A stretch of DNA of 64,000 nucleotides from Taudactylus pleione (taxonomy: Eukaryota; Chordata; Amphibia; Anura; Myobatrachidae). Positions 1-11,829 of this stretch are shown piece by piece; within the stretch, counting starts at the first letter, position 1; each line of letters opens with the position of its first letter. The stretch is taken from the NCBI GenBank assembly GCA_031769625.1, contig JAUIMM010000566.1, positions 1,431,001 through 1,495,000 on the forward strand. The letters are read 5' to 3'. A program made the translations under genes and the position numbers. A model generated the notes under the pieces. The model did not search any database, was not told the DNA's origin, and worked only from the letters and a program-made list of their open reading frames with translations.

Positions 1-2311
1 CCTATTAGTTACACCAGAATGTTTTTAGGATTTTCCCTAATAGCCACACATAAGTGTAAGAGCCCTCACCTGCTTTAAATGGTGGCATTTGAATACCTCA
101 GATGAAATAACAGTGCAGATGGTATACACCCACTTACTAATAGCTATGTGTACCCTAAAGCCACAATGTAAAGCGTAACTTCACAAACATTCAAAATGTT
201 AGCCACAATTTTATATAGCTTAGTAATTTCAGGGCCCCAAACATACATCAGTTTCTACTTAACTGCCTCACCAGAGCTGCTGTTACTGTAAAGTTCCCAG
301 GCATCTGTTTAGGTATGTATTGCTGGGGGGATGGGGATAATGGGACACGACTAGAGCACTGGCACAATGACCTCATAAAAGGAGATACAGAAAAATAGAA
401 AATGATGGCTATACTGCTGTGATGAGTAACTAATGTGAGATAATAAATATAATTAGTTCACAGAGGTGCTCCCATGAGAGTAGGTGGAGTATATGTAAGT
501 AGAAGAAAAGGAAGAAAGTACTCTCCTTGGTGGGGCACTAATCCCTCATAAATGATAGTAAATTATAAGTAATATAGCACAACTAAAACATAACTTTTAA
601 TATGAACATATAAAATATAGAGCATCATCTATCCATACTGTGTACAATATTATTCCTACAGTCCTGCACTGTCATATTTGCCATAAAACTGCCTACTATA
701 TTAAGTGCATCCACCAGAGTCAGATTAAGAGAGGAGGGGGGCCATGTGCAGCCTCTAAATCCACCCCCACTCTCTTCAGCACATGCATTTAGCAGGTTCT
801 GGCAGTGTGCTAAAGTCTACTGCTCATGTGCTGATCTCTGGAAACATGGCGCGTATACCATTTTCCTGGAGACCGCTCTATGCACAGATTTTTGGGAAAT
901 TGTCACCTGTACTCTTTTCCCAGGTATGTATTATCTATGGGTGCAAGGGGCTTGTGTGCACTGCACAACCTGAGCCCATTATAGATACGCCCATGTTAAC
1001 CACAAAAATCATGAAAATATAGTTTAGGGACGTTTACAGTATGAAACTAATGTATAGGGAAACTGTGCTGTTCCTCGTGGCTCCCTATTAGAATCCAGCT
1101 ATCCTTCTTGTACAGTTTAAAAATGTAAAACAAATGCAAATATCTGATTGATTGATTGGCTGCTACTGACAACACTGCAGTTTCCCAGTTACCTCATTTT
1201 CATAAATATCCCGTACAGGACACCTTTTAATAAAGATAATTCTTCATCCACTCCAATGAATTCCTTTGGTCATTTCATAGACCAATGAACAGAGCATCTA
1301 TGGCGATATATCTCTTTGAATAATGCTGGAATGCTGTCTTATAATTACCAAGCAATTGTTGAACTTCTGTAGCTGCTTTGAGAAATCCAGTGTCCTGATT
1401 TTATTCAAGAAAATATTCATTGTTTTAATAATAAATCATTTTCTTAGCATGATGTCTCTATGCAATATAGCTATACTGTGGCAGATCCTCTCTGAATGTA
1501 CTAATAATATGATCATGGTTCTAATCGTGTACAATCCAGCTGTGTATCATAGGCTTACAAACACACTTGTAGTAGAAGTGTATTGATTAAAAGTGCATTT
1601 GCAGTTGAATGTGTGGGTGTCGGCAATTAGAGCGAACATCACAAAAGGTGAATGCAGAGATCTGAGAGTCTAATTTGTTTCTCATTATCTGCTAATTTAC
1701 ATTTCATAGTTGTGCTGTTCATATTATGATGTATTGAAACAACTACAAAATGAACCTCAAAAAAACTGCCAGCATCTGAGATTTGTTCAGTAAATGTATT
1801 AGCATTACTTGTAAAGGGCAGCTGCACAGCCTTTGGAATCAGTGGCAGCAGGAGGGGAGCAGATGGGACAGACGCCAAGCTAGTATTGCCGTAAGAGTGT
1901 CTAGAAGGGATAGTACGCAATGACATTTTTCTATCTGACTCAGGTCAACATGAGGCCTCATCTTGTGCTAATCCATAGCTCATGCGTATGGAGAGTGGTG
2001 GCACGCCATAATAAAATCAAACATATTGCTGCAGACCTGTCGTTGGACTTATGTATCATAAATTTATTTACAGCAAAATATTAGAAGAAAATAGATTTTC
2101 ATTTGGTAAAACATATCACATAAACCGTAGCTGCTGACTTTCAAATTTACTCCAGAGAGGTTCCCCCCTGGGCATAAGCTGATAGAGCATTAAAAGTGAA
2201 TGAAAACAGGTTTACAGAGTCAGTCAATGATACACAAACACCCATACATAGCTGAGTATGCACAACTCCTAGCATGTAAATGTATTATTCTGTAACTCTT
2301 TAACAGCATAA
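1..2311. other. Unassigned AT-rich DNA
   Basis: I see no supportable gene here. The open frames are short, overlap on both strands and lack recognisable domains. The stretch around 915-1000 (words like 'tctatgggtgcaa' followed by 'ccattatagatac') weakly resembles 7580-7640, so it may hold a dispersed repeat fragment. Confidence 0.5.
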
Positions 2312-2354
2312 TATAATAATAATAATAATAAAAAAAAAAATAATAATAATAATA

Positions 2355-2400
<46 letters not shown>

Positions 2401-2411
2401 TATTATTATTT
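2312..2411. repeat. (AAT)n/(ATT)n microsatellite, self-complementary
   Basis: About 100 bp of AAT triplets, an A-rich middle, then ATT triplets. The two halves are reverse complements, so the tract can fold into a hairpin. Confidence 0.9.
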
Positions 2412-2708
2412 CTGTGTACTTACAGAACTATAAAGGTAAAAAATATTTTGTAAATTGTACCCGCCATTTACACACAGTCATGGGCTAAATTGGAATTTTG
2501 GGGTCTCACTACCAAATTTTGAAATGCCTCCAAGGTTACCAAGTCAGCAATTGCATTATTTTCCTCTGCTGCAAGCAGTTTTGCTCTTCACTACCAGGCC
2601 AGTTAGAAAGGGAACATAAGTGCCCCCTACACCTGTGAGTAGAATTTAGTTTTGTTCCCCCAGAATGCTGCCTTACTTGCACAACATCCTGGGGTATACT
2701 ATACAAAT

Positions 2709-3053
2709 CATACTTGCAGACTTCTATGTTTTCCTCCCCGGGAGAAACTCGGGAAGGAGAAGCAGGTGGGCGGTGTTGGGGGCGGGGCCGGATGGTTTGC
2801 ATCATTAAGCCCCCCTCACAGTCATTTGATGCGTACACCGCATATTTAAATAGGGGGTGGGGCCAAATGACGTGATTCTCATAGAAGCATGTCATTAGGC
2901 CCTGCCCCCTACTCTCGGACCTGCTGATCCTCGGTAAAATTCTCCCCATTCTGCCCACTTCACTAGGAAGTGGGTAGAATGCTGGAGAAGTGCGGGGGGG
3001 TTACCCAAAAATTCGGGAGCCTCCTGCAGGTCCCGGAAGGGTAGGCAAGTATG
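2709..3053. mobile_element. Fold-back non-autonomous DNA element (CATACTTGC termini)
   Basis: The element starts with CATACTTGC and ends with GGCAAGTATG, its near reverse complement. Inside are mirrored words such as 'ccccgggagaaactcggga' near the left end and 'attcgggagcctcc' near the right. The 345-bp length with no coding frame fits a MITE. The superfamily is not identified and the target duplication is unclear (flanks are AT-rich). Overlapping open frames on both strands here are not genes. Confidence 0.6.
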
Positions 3054-4356
3054 ATACATATACCTTGTGTTGTTGCAGTCATAGGGGAATAGGACCCTGT
3101 AGCATAAGTCCTGGCAGCAAATATCCCAGTAAAGTCCTTGCACTCAGCTATTTTTTAGGCTAAACCAATGTTTATATAAAATGCAGTCAATCAATTCACT
3201 ATAAAACAGTGACATCAAGAGGTGACATTAAGAGGTTAGATGCTGGTTAAGCCAACAAAATGGAATTTGTAGAAGAATCCATAAATCTATTGGTCTATGG
3301 CAGATCACGAATGAGAGACAAAGTAAAAGATTATATTTAATTAAGTGGTAAACAAAGTTTAATTCTAATAACTTGACAATTTTCAGGGTAAAAATAATAA
3401 TATTACTAATGCAACTAATATAATTATAAATTTTGGCCTAAGAGGGCACTATTCATTATTTATATAAATGAGCTATCTTTAATTATTCATATCAAGAAGG
3501 CACCTCTAATAACTTATTTACATGAAAGGGCACTTTTGATTATTTATTCTTATAAAGAAGGGCAAGATTAATGTATTATTTAGATAAAGGAAACACTACC
3601 ATTTATTTAATTTTGTACAATCCAATGCTTGTAGTGCACACTTGTGATACTATAAGTTATATTATGCACTGCATGCTGGCATTTATAGTTCTATAACCAA
3701 ATCAAGTCATGGGTTGTCAGTGCAAACTGGCACTTATAGTGGCACATGTACTGTACATGCACTAGGAATTAAATTATCATCCTTGGTAACTCTCAGGGGC
3801 ATTAGGATGTGCCGAATGCTACTCAGCGTAGATCATATCTAGATGCGGGGCTTGGTTGTTTAGTCTGCCTTCCTTACCCCAAGTAGAATATTTCCAATAC
3901 TAACTAGCACTGGGCTCTTGCTCAATGTAAAAGGTAAAACCAAATACACTACAATGCATCTTATTTCAAAATACAGTTCTAGTTGTTTTGAAGTTGAGCT
4001 GATCGGGACAGGGGGCATACTCCATTCCACAGTGTGACTAGCACTGAAAAGCACTGGGCCATTAACCATCTCCTTGTCACCAGTGAGAGGTGCATGTGGC
4101 AGCTATTCAGCGATGTGCAGTGAATAGACATATTGTACTGTAACTTCCAATGGGCCAGCAATTGGGACAACTCAATCCCAATCATGACAGCAGAATAGAA
4201 CCCACAATTTCCTGCAGAAATCTGAATAGTTGGACAGTATATATCACACATTGGATGCGATTTAAGTTTTCAGACTCTAGAACGCAATCCAGATATTCAG
4301 CAAATATCTGCTTATGTAAACATAAGCAGGATACATTATGTACACTATCACACAGA
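3054..4356. other. Unassigned AT-rich DNA
   Basis: No gene recognised. The stretch around 3440-3610 repeats words such as 'gggcac', 'attattta' and 'aagaagg' in a loose periodic way, suggesting old repeat-derived sequence. Confidence 0.45.
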
Positions 4357-5040
4357 GGGCCTGATTCAGACCTGGTCACAAGCGCTGAGCACTCGCAAAC
4401 GGGTCGATGGTGGCCCACAGCGCATGCGCACTACGGAGCCGGCTCCGTCGTGCGCATGCGCGAGTCCCTGCTAGCGACGGGCACTCTATCGCTCCGGTCT
4501 CGCACCAAAGGGGGCAAGCTGTCGATGTTGAGTGACAGCTCACCCTTTTTGGTGGGGCCAGGGGGGGTGGCTGCCCAAACGGAGGCATTCCCATGAAAAC
4601 GCCTGCCGTTTGGGGCGGCCCCACTGACATCACGAGTGATGTCAGTGGAGAGCTTCCGGCTCTGTTAGAGCCGAAAGCTCTCTGGGGCTTGCGATGAACG
4701 AGACCCTACCACAAGGGTCTCGTCGCAAGCCCGATGGTCGTGATGGTCTTGACCATCGTGACCATCATCATGGCCGCTTGCTATAGCTGTGCGTGGTCAC
4801 CCTCAGCTATGCGAGCGGCCAAGAGGCTGTTCCAAAAAAAAAAAAAACCAAGGCCCTGATTCAGAGCGAGCGCTCTGTCAGAGTGAGCGCTCTGACAGCG
4901 CGCTCACTCTGACAGAGCGCTCGCTCTGAACGCGCGCGCTCTGTCAGAGTGAGCGCGCTGTCAGAGCGCTCACTCTGACAGAGCGCTTGCTCTGAATCAG
5001 GCGAGCGCTCTGTCAGAGTGAGCGGCTCTGAATCAGGCCC
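4357..5040. mobile_element. Harbinger-type MITE with palindromic GAGCGCTCTGTCAGAG array
   Basis: Left end GGGCCTGATTCAGACC and right end GGCTCTGAATCAGGCCC are inverted repeats, flanked by a 3-bp direct repeat AGA (4354-4356 and 5041-5043), as expected for PIF/Harbinger insertion. The termini match those of the two large Harbinger elements in this window. Sub-terminal GCATGCGCA words are shared with the other MITEs. A second internal GGCCCTGATTCAGAGC end at about 4853 suggests nesting or a duplicated terminus. The last 190 bp is an array of self-complementary octamers (GAGCGCTC) separated by CTGTCAGAG. No protein is encoded. Confidence 0.8.
4853..5040. repeat. Array of nested palindromes inside the MITE
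   Basis: Repeated units built from GAGCGCTC and CTGTCAGAGTGAGCG occur in alternating orientation, so nearly every segment can pair with a neighbour. GC content is far above the flanks. Confidence 0.8.
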
Positions 5041-5104
5041 AGAGTGGACTATATGATTTGTATGTTTTAACATAGTTTAATTGAATCTCAAATTGAAACT
5101 TGAG

Positions 5105-5730
5105 TGGTAAATTTACTAAAGGTTGATTTTAGATTGATTTTAAAAATCGATCTAAATTGATGGATATTGGTGGGATTTCTGACAGCAAATTCCAAATATT
5201 TGTCAGCCATAGGGTTTAAACTTCAATTGAAACCCAGTCAATGTCCATCGGCTTCTTAGGGCTACAAGTAAACAGTTAAAAAATTTTTTTTAAAAACTGC
5301 GTGGAGTCCCCCTTAATTCATAACCAGCCATGGACATTTCAGCCTGGTCTGGTTATGGAAACTCGGTGGAAAAAACTGGTGTGGGGCTTACACGATAGCA
5401 AGATGACACACAGTGCAGTGTTTTACTGCCATAATGTAAAACCAGCCCCAAACTGGTCAGCCCAGGGCTGGACATCCTCAGAAAGTCAGTACCCCAAAAA
5501 TAAAATAGTGTCCCCCTTCCAAGGATCTATCAGCTCTGGGCTTAAAGCCCAGGGCAATTCCCTGCTTTCCTGGAGGTGGTGGGTGCGGGGTTAACAGTGT
5601 CAATTCTAGATTTTAATATTGTTCTTTACAGTGGTACTACAGGTTCCAGCCAGCCTGCCCTGGCATGTCGGCACTTGTAGAACAACAAGTGCCAGCATGC
5701 CCGGACATTAAGAGCATGAGTTTTAGGTGA
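5105..5730. repeat. Dispersed repeat related to the 55.9-58.1 kb inverted-repeat element
   Basis: Begins with 'ggtaaatttactaaag', a terminus like the one ending at 58107 ('tagtaaatttacccc'). It shares internal words with 56.0-57.7 kb: 'gtggagtcccccttaa' against 'cggggtcctccctaaa', 'aaccagcc', 'ttatggaaact', and the inverted 'ggcacttgtagaa...acaagtgcc' motif at 5665-5700 against 57082-57115. No coding capacity is evident. Boundaries are approximate. Confidence 0.5.
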
Positions 5731-6317
5731 TTGGAGTGGGTGGAAAGGGTGTGTCTGTGAGGGTCAGATACTATAGCATAGAAAGTCCATTAGTAGTTTG
5801 GTTTAACCAAACCACCAACATATTTTCTTTTGTCGGTGCCCAAACAAACCAAGCACTTCAGCTATAAAAGTAGCAGTCCATGTCACTGAAGTGTTTTGTT
5901 TGTTAAACTGTGCATGCCTTTTTAATTTACTTTACCCATCCATTGCTGCCTCTCCGCTGCCCCTAGCTAGCTCGGCCACCCCGTCCCTGTCCCTGTTCTG
6001 CTTCTGCAGGTAGAGGCTGCCAACACATGCGCACAAGAGACCTTGGATGCGACCGCAGCTGAAGACTGGATCATTGCTGGTTCCATGGATTTCGCATCAT
6101 TTCACTGGAGAGGTAAGTGTATATGAATTTCTACTTAACACAGCTATATATCGCATTTAAGTGATATGAAAACTATGAATAGACTCCATAGCTTTGTAAG
6201 TGGCATAAGCACAGTGTAAAAGCCGCAGCAAACACTCCTGAACCAAAATATCCAGGAAATTGTCACAGTCAAAAAGAACGTCAGCGTGATTAAGGTATCC
6301 ATTGTAGACTTACAGTA
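5731..6317. other. Unassigned DNA
   Basis: No gene or repeat family recognised. A short inverted pair ('ttggtttaaccaaaccacca') lies near 5797-5817. Confidence 0.4.
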
Positions 6318-6492
6318 GGGGTATATTTACTAAAGTGATAGTTTTTAGAAATGGAGATGTTGCCAATAACAACTAATCAGATTCTACTTAACATTTAACT
6401 AGCACCTTCTAGAAAATAATAGCTAGAATCTGATTGGTTGCTATGGGCAACATCTCCACTTCCAAAAACTCTCACTTTAGTAAATATACCCC
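6318..6492. mobile_element. Fold-back MITE (GGGGTATATTTACTAAAGTGA termini)
   Basis: Long inverted repeats cover most of the 175 bp. The left end GGGGTATATTTACTAAAG is mirrored at the right by CTTTAGTAAATATACCCC, and 'tggagatgttgcc' pairs with 'ggcaacatctcca'. No coding sequence. The superfamily was not determined. Confidence 0.8.
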
Positions 6493-8004
6493 TTAGTTGT
6501 ATTGTGCACAGAACATGCAGAAGTGCCCATAGGCAATTATGGTAGCCATGCTCTTATGTCTGGCTAGTTAAATAATTTACTCTTTCTGAACCTCCATTCT
6601 GGAAATCACTGTGAGAGTTCACTGTATAATTCCATTAATTAGAAATCTTGTAAACAGACTCCTGTGGCATTGTAAGGGTTACTGCCATCGTGATTGTAAG
6701 ACAGACATATTTCACTATTCCATCATGTTTCTCTCATTGATCGAAGCAGCAGGTTCTTACTTTTGAACTAGTTGCTGAAGCTCAGAGACAAGACTTGAAA
6801 AGAGAACTTCAAATAATTACCCTTAACCCTTCTAAAGCAGAAGAAACTGCAGTTCACGGCTCCATGGTGCACCGCAGTTCCCCACCTGCAGGGAGAAGGT
6901 CGTGGGAGCAGGTACTCGGGGGCTTTGGATTTGCACTCAGGAGAGCTTTCTCCATCTGTGCATGTAAAAGGCAGTTCAGAAAAAATGGAGTGAAAAACAG
7001 ATTCTCAGTTCAGCATTGTCTCGCAGTGCAGTCAAAGTTTACGCACTGACTGCTAAGACTCTTACAGCCCCCCATGGGGATGACTTTGAAGCTGTTCTTT
7101 ACACTACTTACTAAGAGACTGGACCAGCATGTCCTTAAGACACCGAGTGTAGCTAGTGTGGCCACAATATAATTTTTTCAAAGATCGTGATATAGCACAA
7201 TATGTATATATCATTACTATTATTACCATAAAAGGGTCCACTACGATGTTCACAGTTACTTAATTAATATCTATGCTTACAATGATTACAAACATGCTAA
7301 TATTCTTATATATAATACAAAGCAATTGGTTATTAATAAATAGCCATTTGATAATAAGCCAAGTACAGTTTCCCAGCTTACGTTCAGGTCACTGGCCCCC
7401 TGAACTGATATGCTTTTGCTTCACTCATCATAGTAGACAATGGGACAGATACAGAGTTCAACAGAAGACAGTTATAATTCCACCCGCATATATACACAGA
7501 GTTGCCCATAGTTGTATACTGTACATTTATGTGTCTGCATCGTAACCTGCACTTGGTTTCATAGCTTTTATCCTTACCAGTGCCAATGGTGTATCTATAA
7601 TGGGTGCAGTGTGTATGGTGCATGCCTTGCACCCAAAACAGACTGTTTTATTGTGCCAAACAGCGCCCCTCACATGTTGCCGGAGATGCCAGCTTTCATG
7701 GGGTGATAGCCGGATAAGTAGCAGAAGATCGCAAAGACACACAGGGTTACAGAATGACGGCGGGGTAGACCCCCACACACCGCTAACCTATCTTACAATG
7801 TCCCTAATCTGGCATACTTGGACCATCCCTGTCCATGGTACAAGAGATCTGCCAGGTGTATCTCCACGTACACAGCGCTGCATAAAAGGCAATTCCACCA
7901 ACATGCCATCTGTAAATTTAGACTACATGCAAAAGTGCAATTGCCATCCAGTTACACCCCATAATCCACAAGTGGAGATGTGATTGATGCCAATTTTAGG
8001 ATAA
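6493..8004. other. Unassigned DNA
   Basis: No gene recognised. Open frames of up to 127 codons (7600-7983) overlap frames on the other strand and show no domain, splice context or repeat signature that would support them. Confidence 0.45.
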
Positions 8005-8236
8005 AGACCTGCGCTACGCTAGTTATTGGGGTTTCTAATATGTCAATGAAAGGTGCAGGACCTAACAGGGTAACCCAACCGGATGGACAACGTATTCACA
8101 TGCATGGGGGAGGTCCGTGCTAAGTGCTAGTATGATTGTACCCATGTATGTTAGGTATCTGATGACATAATAATTGTACACAATCTATGTTAAAAATATA
8201 AGTTACTTTATTTGATTACTGGTTGTCAAAGGAGTC
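8005..8236. repeat. Inverted repeat arm matching 11830-12100
   Basis: The segment from about 8020 to 8236, including 'gtatgttaggtatctgatga', 'ttgtacacaatctatgtta' and 'aagttactttatttgatta', is the reverse complement of sequence at about 11850-12080 with scattered mismatches. The two arms flank the Penelope-like remnant. The left arm is interrupted by the MITE at 8240. The match weakens towards 8005, so that end is approximate. Confidence 0.75.
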
Positions 8237-8239
8237 ATA

Positions 8240-9013
8240 GGGACGTACTCAATTGCCGGCGAAAAGCCGTTCTCGGCGAAAAGTGTTCGCCGATGACGTC
8301 ATTTTGCCTGTCGGAAACTGTCTGCAGAATTGGGGGTTTGGGGTGCAAAGTTGCGGGAACACACCTGCAGCTTTGGGACAGTCCCCAAAGGTAAACTGCA
8401 TCAAAAAAAGTTAAAAAAATTCTTTAGAACACTCCAAACAAGTACTTTCGTTTTGGGGGCTGAAAAAAAAACAAGTTAGGGGATAAACTTTAAAAGTAGT
8501 GAAATAGACTCCAGGAGGTTCCCCAAGTCTGCCCAAGCTTTTTTTTTTTATTGCAGGTGCACGCTGAAGATGCATTTTTTAAGTTTTTTAAAAATACACT
8601 TTAGCAATTTTTAACCATGCTTGCACCCATTTTCAGGTACCCCAAATTTGCTAAGTCTACTTATTTTTGCAAAAAAACCCCTGCTAAATGCTATTCTTCA
8701 CCACTTGTGCAAAGACGCTAAATAGCACCAATTGAGAGCATTTAAGCACCCAAAATACCTAGAGCAGGGCTTTTCGGGAACATCCATAGTGATCCCCCAT
8801 GTCAGTGATCGTTTGGGGGGTGTCAGGCTGATTTCCCCATATCTGACAGGACTTTTCCCCTGTTTGAGTTTCGCCGGGACGCGTTTTTGCGTCCTTTGCA
8901 ATTGAATCGCGGTGACGAGCGCAATACTTTTCCGGAGCCTAAACTGGTGATGACGGTGAAAACTGCAGCATGCGAAAAGTCCAGGACTTTTCACCGGCAA
9001 TTGAATATGGGCC
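8240..9013. mobile_element. MITE with 3-bp target duplication ATA (CAATTGCCGG termini)
   Basis: The left end GGGACGTACTCAATTGCCGG and the right end (reverse complement GGCCCATATTCAATTGCCGG) are inverted repeats, followed inward by GCGAAAAG/GTGAAAAG. Flanks carry ATA at 8237-8239 and 9014-9016. The 3-bp duplication and GG...CC ends suggest PIF/Harbinger, but the termini differ from the GATTCAGAGCC family elsewhere in the window. No coding frame. Removing the element rejoins the interrupted inverted repeat arm. Confidence 0.75.
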
Positions 9014-9016
9014 ATA

Positions 9017-9535
9017 GTGCTCCTCTCCAGTAATTAACTAATTATGTGTCCTCTTATCAATCTCCCAATATAGGGTAATATGCTGTCCAGGCTTTAAGTT
9101 TAAATACACTGATGGCTTTTAGATGAAGAAAAATAGTCTCTTATTAAAAGTCTATTAGTTTACTTGCAGTGTCCAATATATGGGTGCTATATCTGGTGGG
9201 GCGGCTCTCTGTATCCCCCAGGTGCACAACTTCCCCTTGTTGTCTTGCTTCACCCACCTTCTGGTGTGCGGTCCGGTCTGTTCTTCCTCCTTGCCTTCTG
9301 TCCACTCTGCCTGCTGTGCCTCTGTGTTACAGCGTATGAGGGCTGTCACATGCTGTCTGGGATGCAGCTCTCACTGGCCCACCACGAGACTTCCGGGGTG
9401 ACCACGATCTTGCAAGATCACGCAATTCCCGGGTCTCAGCAGTACGGCGGCTCACTCGATCGCACCGATGAGACCTCTAAAGTATTGGGAAGCAGTAGGT
9501 AGCAATGTTTGGTATTAGCTGTAATTATTGGGTGT
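9017..9535 (-). other. Probable Penelope-like terminal (pseudo-LTR) region
   Basis: The stretch lies just beyond the GIY-YIG end of the minus-strand Penelope-like remnant and contains no recognisable protein. It includes 'taactaattatgtgtcctct' at 9034-9053, similar to the sequence beside the other inverted arm (around 11835). Penelope-like elements carry long terminal repeats of variable orientation, so a terminal-repeat origin is plausible but not shown. The small frame at 9155-9349 on the minus strand is charged but unrecognised. Confidence 0.3.
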
Positions 9536-9572
9536 GAGCTCCAATGCGTATTGGCCTTCAGGCCTTCCTCAG
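9536..9572 (-). ncRNA. Degenerate hammerhead-ribozyme-like motif
   Basis: Read on the minus strand: CTGAGGA, then a perfect short stem AGGCC-TGAA-GGCC, then AATACGCATTGG. Type-I hammerheads of Penelope-like elements have CUGANGA, stem II, GAAA and often CGCGUUG. Here the CUGANGA box and stem II are present, but the GAAA box reads AATA, so self-cleavage is unlikely. Its position downstream of the GIY-YIG remnant fits a pseudo-LTR. Confidence 0.4.
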
Positions 9573-11102
9573 ATAATTAGTAAGCCCCATCTTGAGTGTG
9601 GTTCCCTTAATAAAGTATTTGGTATTGGATGCCATCTTGGTTGTGGTATGCATGAGTTTGCAGGGATCATAGGTTAACTCATTGTGGTTGCCATCTTTAA
9701 AGTGGTTTTAAGTGTACAATCGTCATCTTGGTTTAGGGAATACTGGAGTATATTATAAACTTTATTCCATAGTAGCATTCCTATTTGTATTCATCATAGT
9801 AATCATACAGATGATATACATAAAGGTAAAACTATTTTCTATATTGCTGTCTTATTATGTGCCGAAAGATTTATTCTATCACATTCCTATTATGTGTTAT
9901 ACTGATGTGGAATGACAGTGATAAGGTTTTAGCTAGTAATTACTGCTTTGATCTCATTGTCCCCCCCTCTCCAGTTCTCTTCTATAAGGCTAATCCCCAT
10001 GAATTTGAGGCCCTCTGGGTTTTGACTGTGAGTTTCCTTAAAGTTTGGGAGAGGCTATGGTGTCTAGACCTTTTTTTCCATTCTGCATGTGTTCGGAAAT
10101 CCTAACCTTCAATGTGCGTTTGGTTCTCCCTACATACTGGAGGCCACAGGGGCATTCAATCAAATAAATGACCCCTGTGCTGTTGCAACTTATGTGCTGT
10201 TTTATCCTGTATGTTGTATTCGTTGAGTTAGACTTAGATTTTTCTACCCTCTTGGTGGTACTATACCTTTTCTTGCAGTAATTGCAGATACTACAATAGT
10301 AGAAACCCTCTTTTATGCTTGTATTGCTTAAGGTGGTTTGTATCAGTTTTCTTTCTTGATGTGGTTTTTCACTAATCTTTGTTTTAAATCAGGTTCCTTT
10401 CTACAGATGATCTTGGGCTTGTCTGGTAACATGTCTGCTAGGGCCTCATCCTCTATTAGCACATGCCAGTGTTTGTTCAAAATCTGGTTACATTTTCTTG
10501 TATCCTTGCTATACTATGTAATGAATGACATTTTGAAATGGTTGTTTTCCTCTTTCTTTCTTTGTAAGTAAGTAATACATCCCTATCCAGTAGTTCTACC
10601 TTAAGATAGGCCTCAATTACCTTCTGCTCATTATACTTTTTGGCTAGGAATTGTTTTTTCAATTCTTCGCTTTGAGTTCTGTAATTTTCTAATTTGGTAC
10701 AGTTCCTTCTGATTCTGGTGAACTGGCTCATGGGGATACTGTGTAACCAGTTTGGGTGGTAACCACTACCTGAGAGTATATAGCTATTTACATCCACTGG
10801 TTTGATGTATGTAGCTTTTTTATCGTCGGCATACACCGTGATGTCAAGAAAGTTAACACTCTTTTGTTGTATTCTGTGGTAAATGTGAAATTGTGGTTGT
10901 TATTGTTGATGAGGTCCATAAACTGTAAGAGTGTTTTTTCATCCCCCTTCCAGATAAAAAACACATCTATAAACCTCCGCCACAGGATTAGATTTGAGCC
11001 AAAGCTATGCCAGGCCAGATATTGGTGTCTTCCCAGAAACTCATAAAGAAGTTAGCATAGCTTGGTGTAAATATTGTCCCCATCACAGTCCCTCTTACCT
11101 GG

Positions 11103-11657
11103 CAGGGGATGCAATCGGGAAACTGGCTGCTTTAATCCCGACAACCGGCTTCCCGACTGCTTTATCCCGGTGAGGGTTAAATGACAGGTGTCTATATCTA
11201 GACGCCTGTCATTTTCCCGACGCTGGGAGACTGGCGCCCGGCATCCCGATCGAAGGGATGCCGGGCGCCGCGGGCGGACAGTCGCGGGGGGGAGGGTTAG
11301 GTTTAGGGCACCCGGGGGGGACACTCAGGGTTAGGCATCCCCCCGGGAGGGTTAGGCTAGGGGGAGGGAGGGTTAGGGTTAGGCACCCCCCGGGGGACTT
11401 AGGTTTAGGCAGCAGGGAAGGGGGGGTTAGTGTTAGGCACTTAGAGGGGGGATTAGGTTTAGGCACTTGGGGGGGAGGTTAGGGTTAGGCACCCCTAAGG
11501 AGGGTTAGGGGGTTAGGTTAGTTTTTACTTACCTACAGATGATCGGGATTTCCAGCGCTGTCAGCCTTCCGCTGCCGTGAACTCTGCTTCTGTCAGTCTG
11601 CCGCTGCCGGGATGCGAACTGCCGGCCAGAGGGCTGGCGGTATTTCATACCGATCCC
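11103..11657. mobile_element. DNA element with telomere-like minisatellite core, inserted in the Penelope RT
   Basis: A 6-bp direct repeat ACCTGG (11097-11102 and 11658-11663) flanks the insertion. Removing the insert and one repeat restores the reading continuity of the RT on both sides, which fixes the boundaries well. The ends are CAGGGGATGCAATCGG on the left and ACCGATCCC on the right. Inner arms are rich in inverted 'atcccga/tcggga' and 'gccggcat/atgccggg' words. The core at 11283-11525 is G-rich GGTTAGG repeats. No protein. The same family occurs at about 46990-47430. The superfamily is unknown. Confidence 0.7.
11283..11525 (+). repeat. GGTTAGG/GGTTTAGGCA minisatellite
   Basis: Irregular units of GGGTTAGGGTTAGGCACCC type, about 14 to 45 bp apart, strongly strand-asymmetric (G on the plus strand). 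It resembles but is not the vertebrate telomere repeat TTAGGG, and no long perfect run is present. Overlapping frames on both strands are by-products. Confidence 0.85.
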
Positions 11658-11829
11658 ACCTGGTGGTAGTACTCACCACCAACCCAGAAGTAGTTGTGCT
11701 GCAGTATGTAATGGATAGCTTTTGCTATGAAGTGTACTTGTTCTGGTTGTAACGTGTCATGCTGTGATAGGTAATGTCGTATTGCGTAAAGTCCCTGTTC
11801 ATGGTCAATGACTGTTGGTGGAAAAATAA

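Noticed and set aside
4741..4780. CRISPR-like or operator array of 'gatggtc/gaccatc' words
   Set aside because: It is a short inverted repeat inside the MITE at 4357-5040, and the sequence is eukaryotic.
4861..5073. 70-codon frame of Ser/Glu/Arg/Leu repeats
   Set aside because: It translates the GAGCGCTC palindrome array and is not a gene.
11209..11482. Pro/Leu-rich and Gly-rich frames on opposite strands
   Set aside because: By-products of the GGTTAGG minisatellite, with no start context or domain.
11283..11525. Interstitial telomere or chromosome-fusion site
   Set aside because: Units are irregular and interleaved with GCACCC/CCCGG words, lie inside an element with a 6-bp target duplication, and recur at 47.1 kb. 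No perfect TTAGGG run is present.
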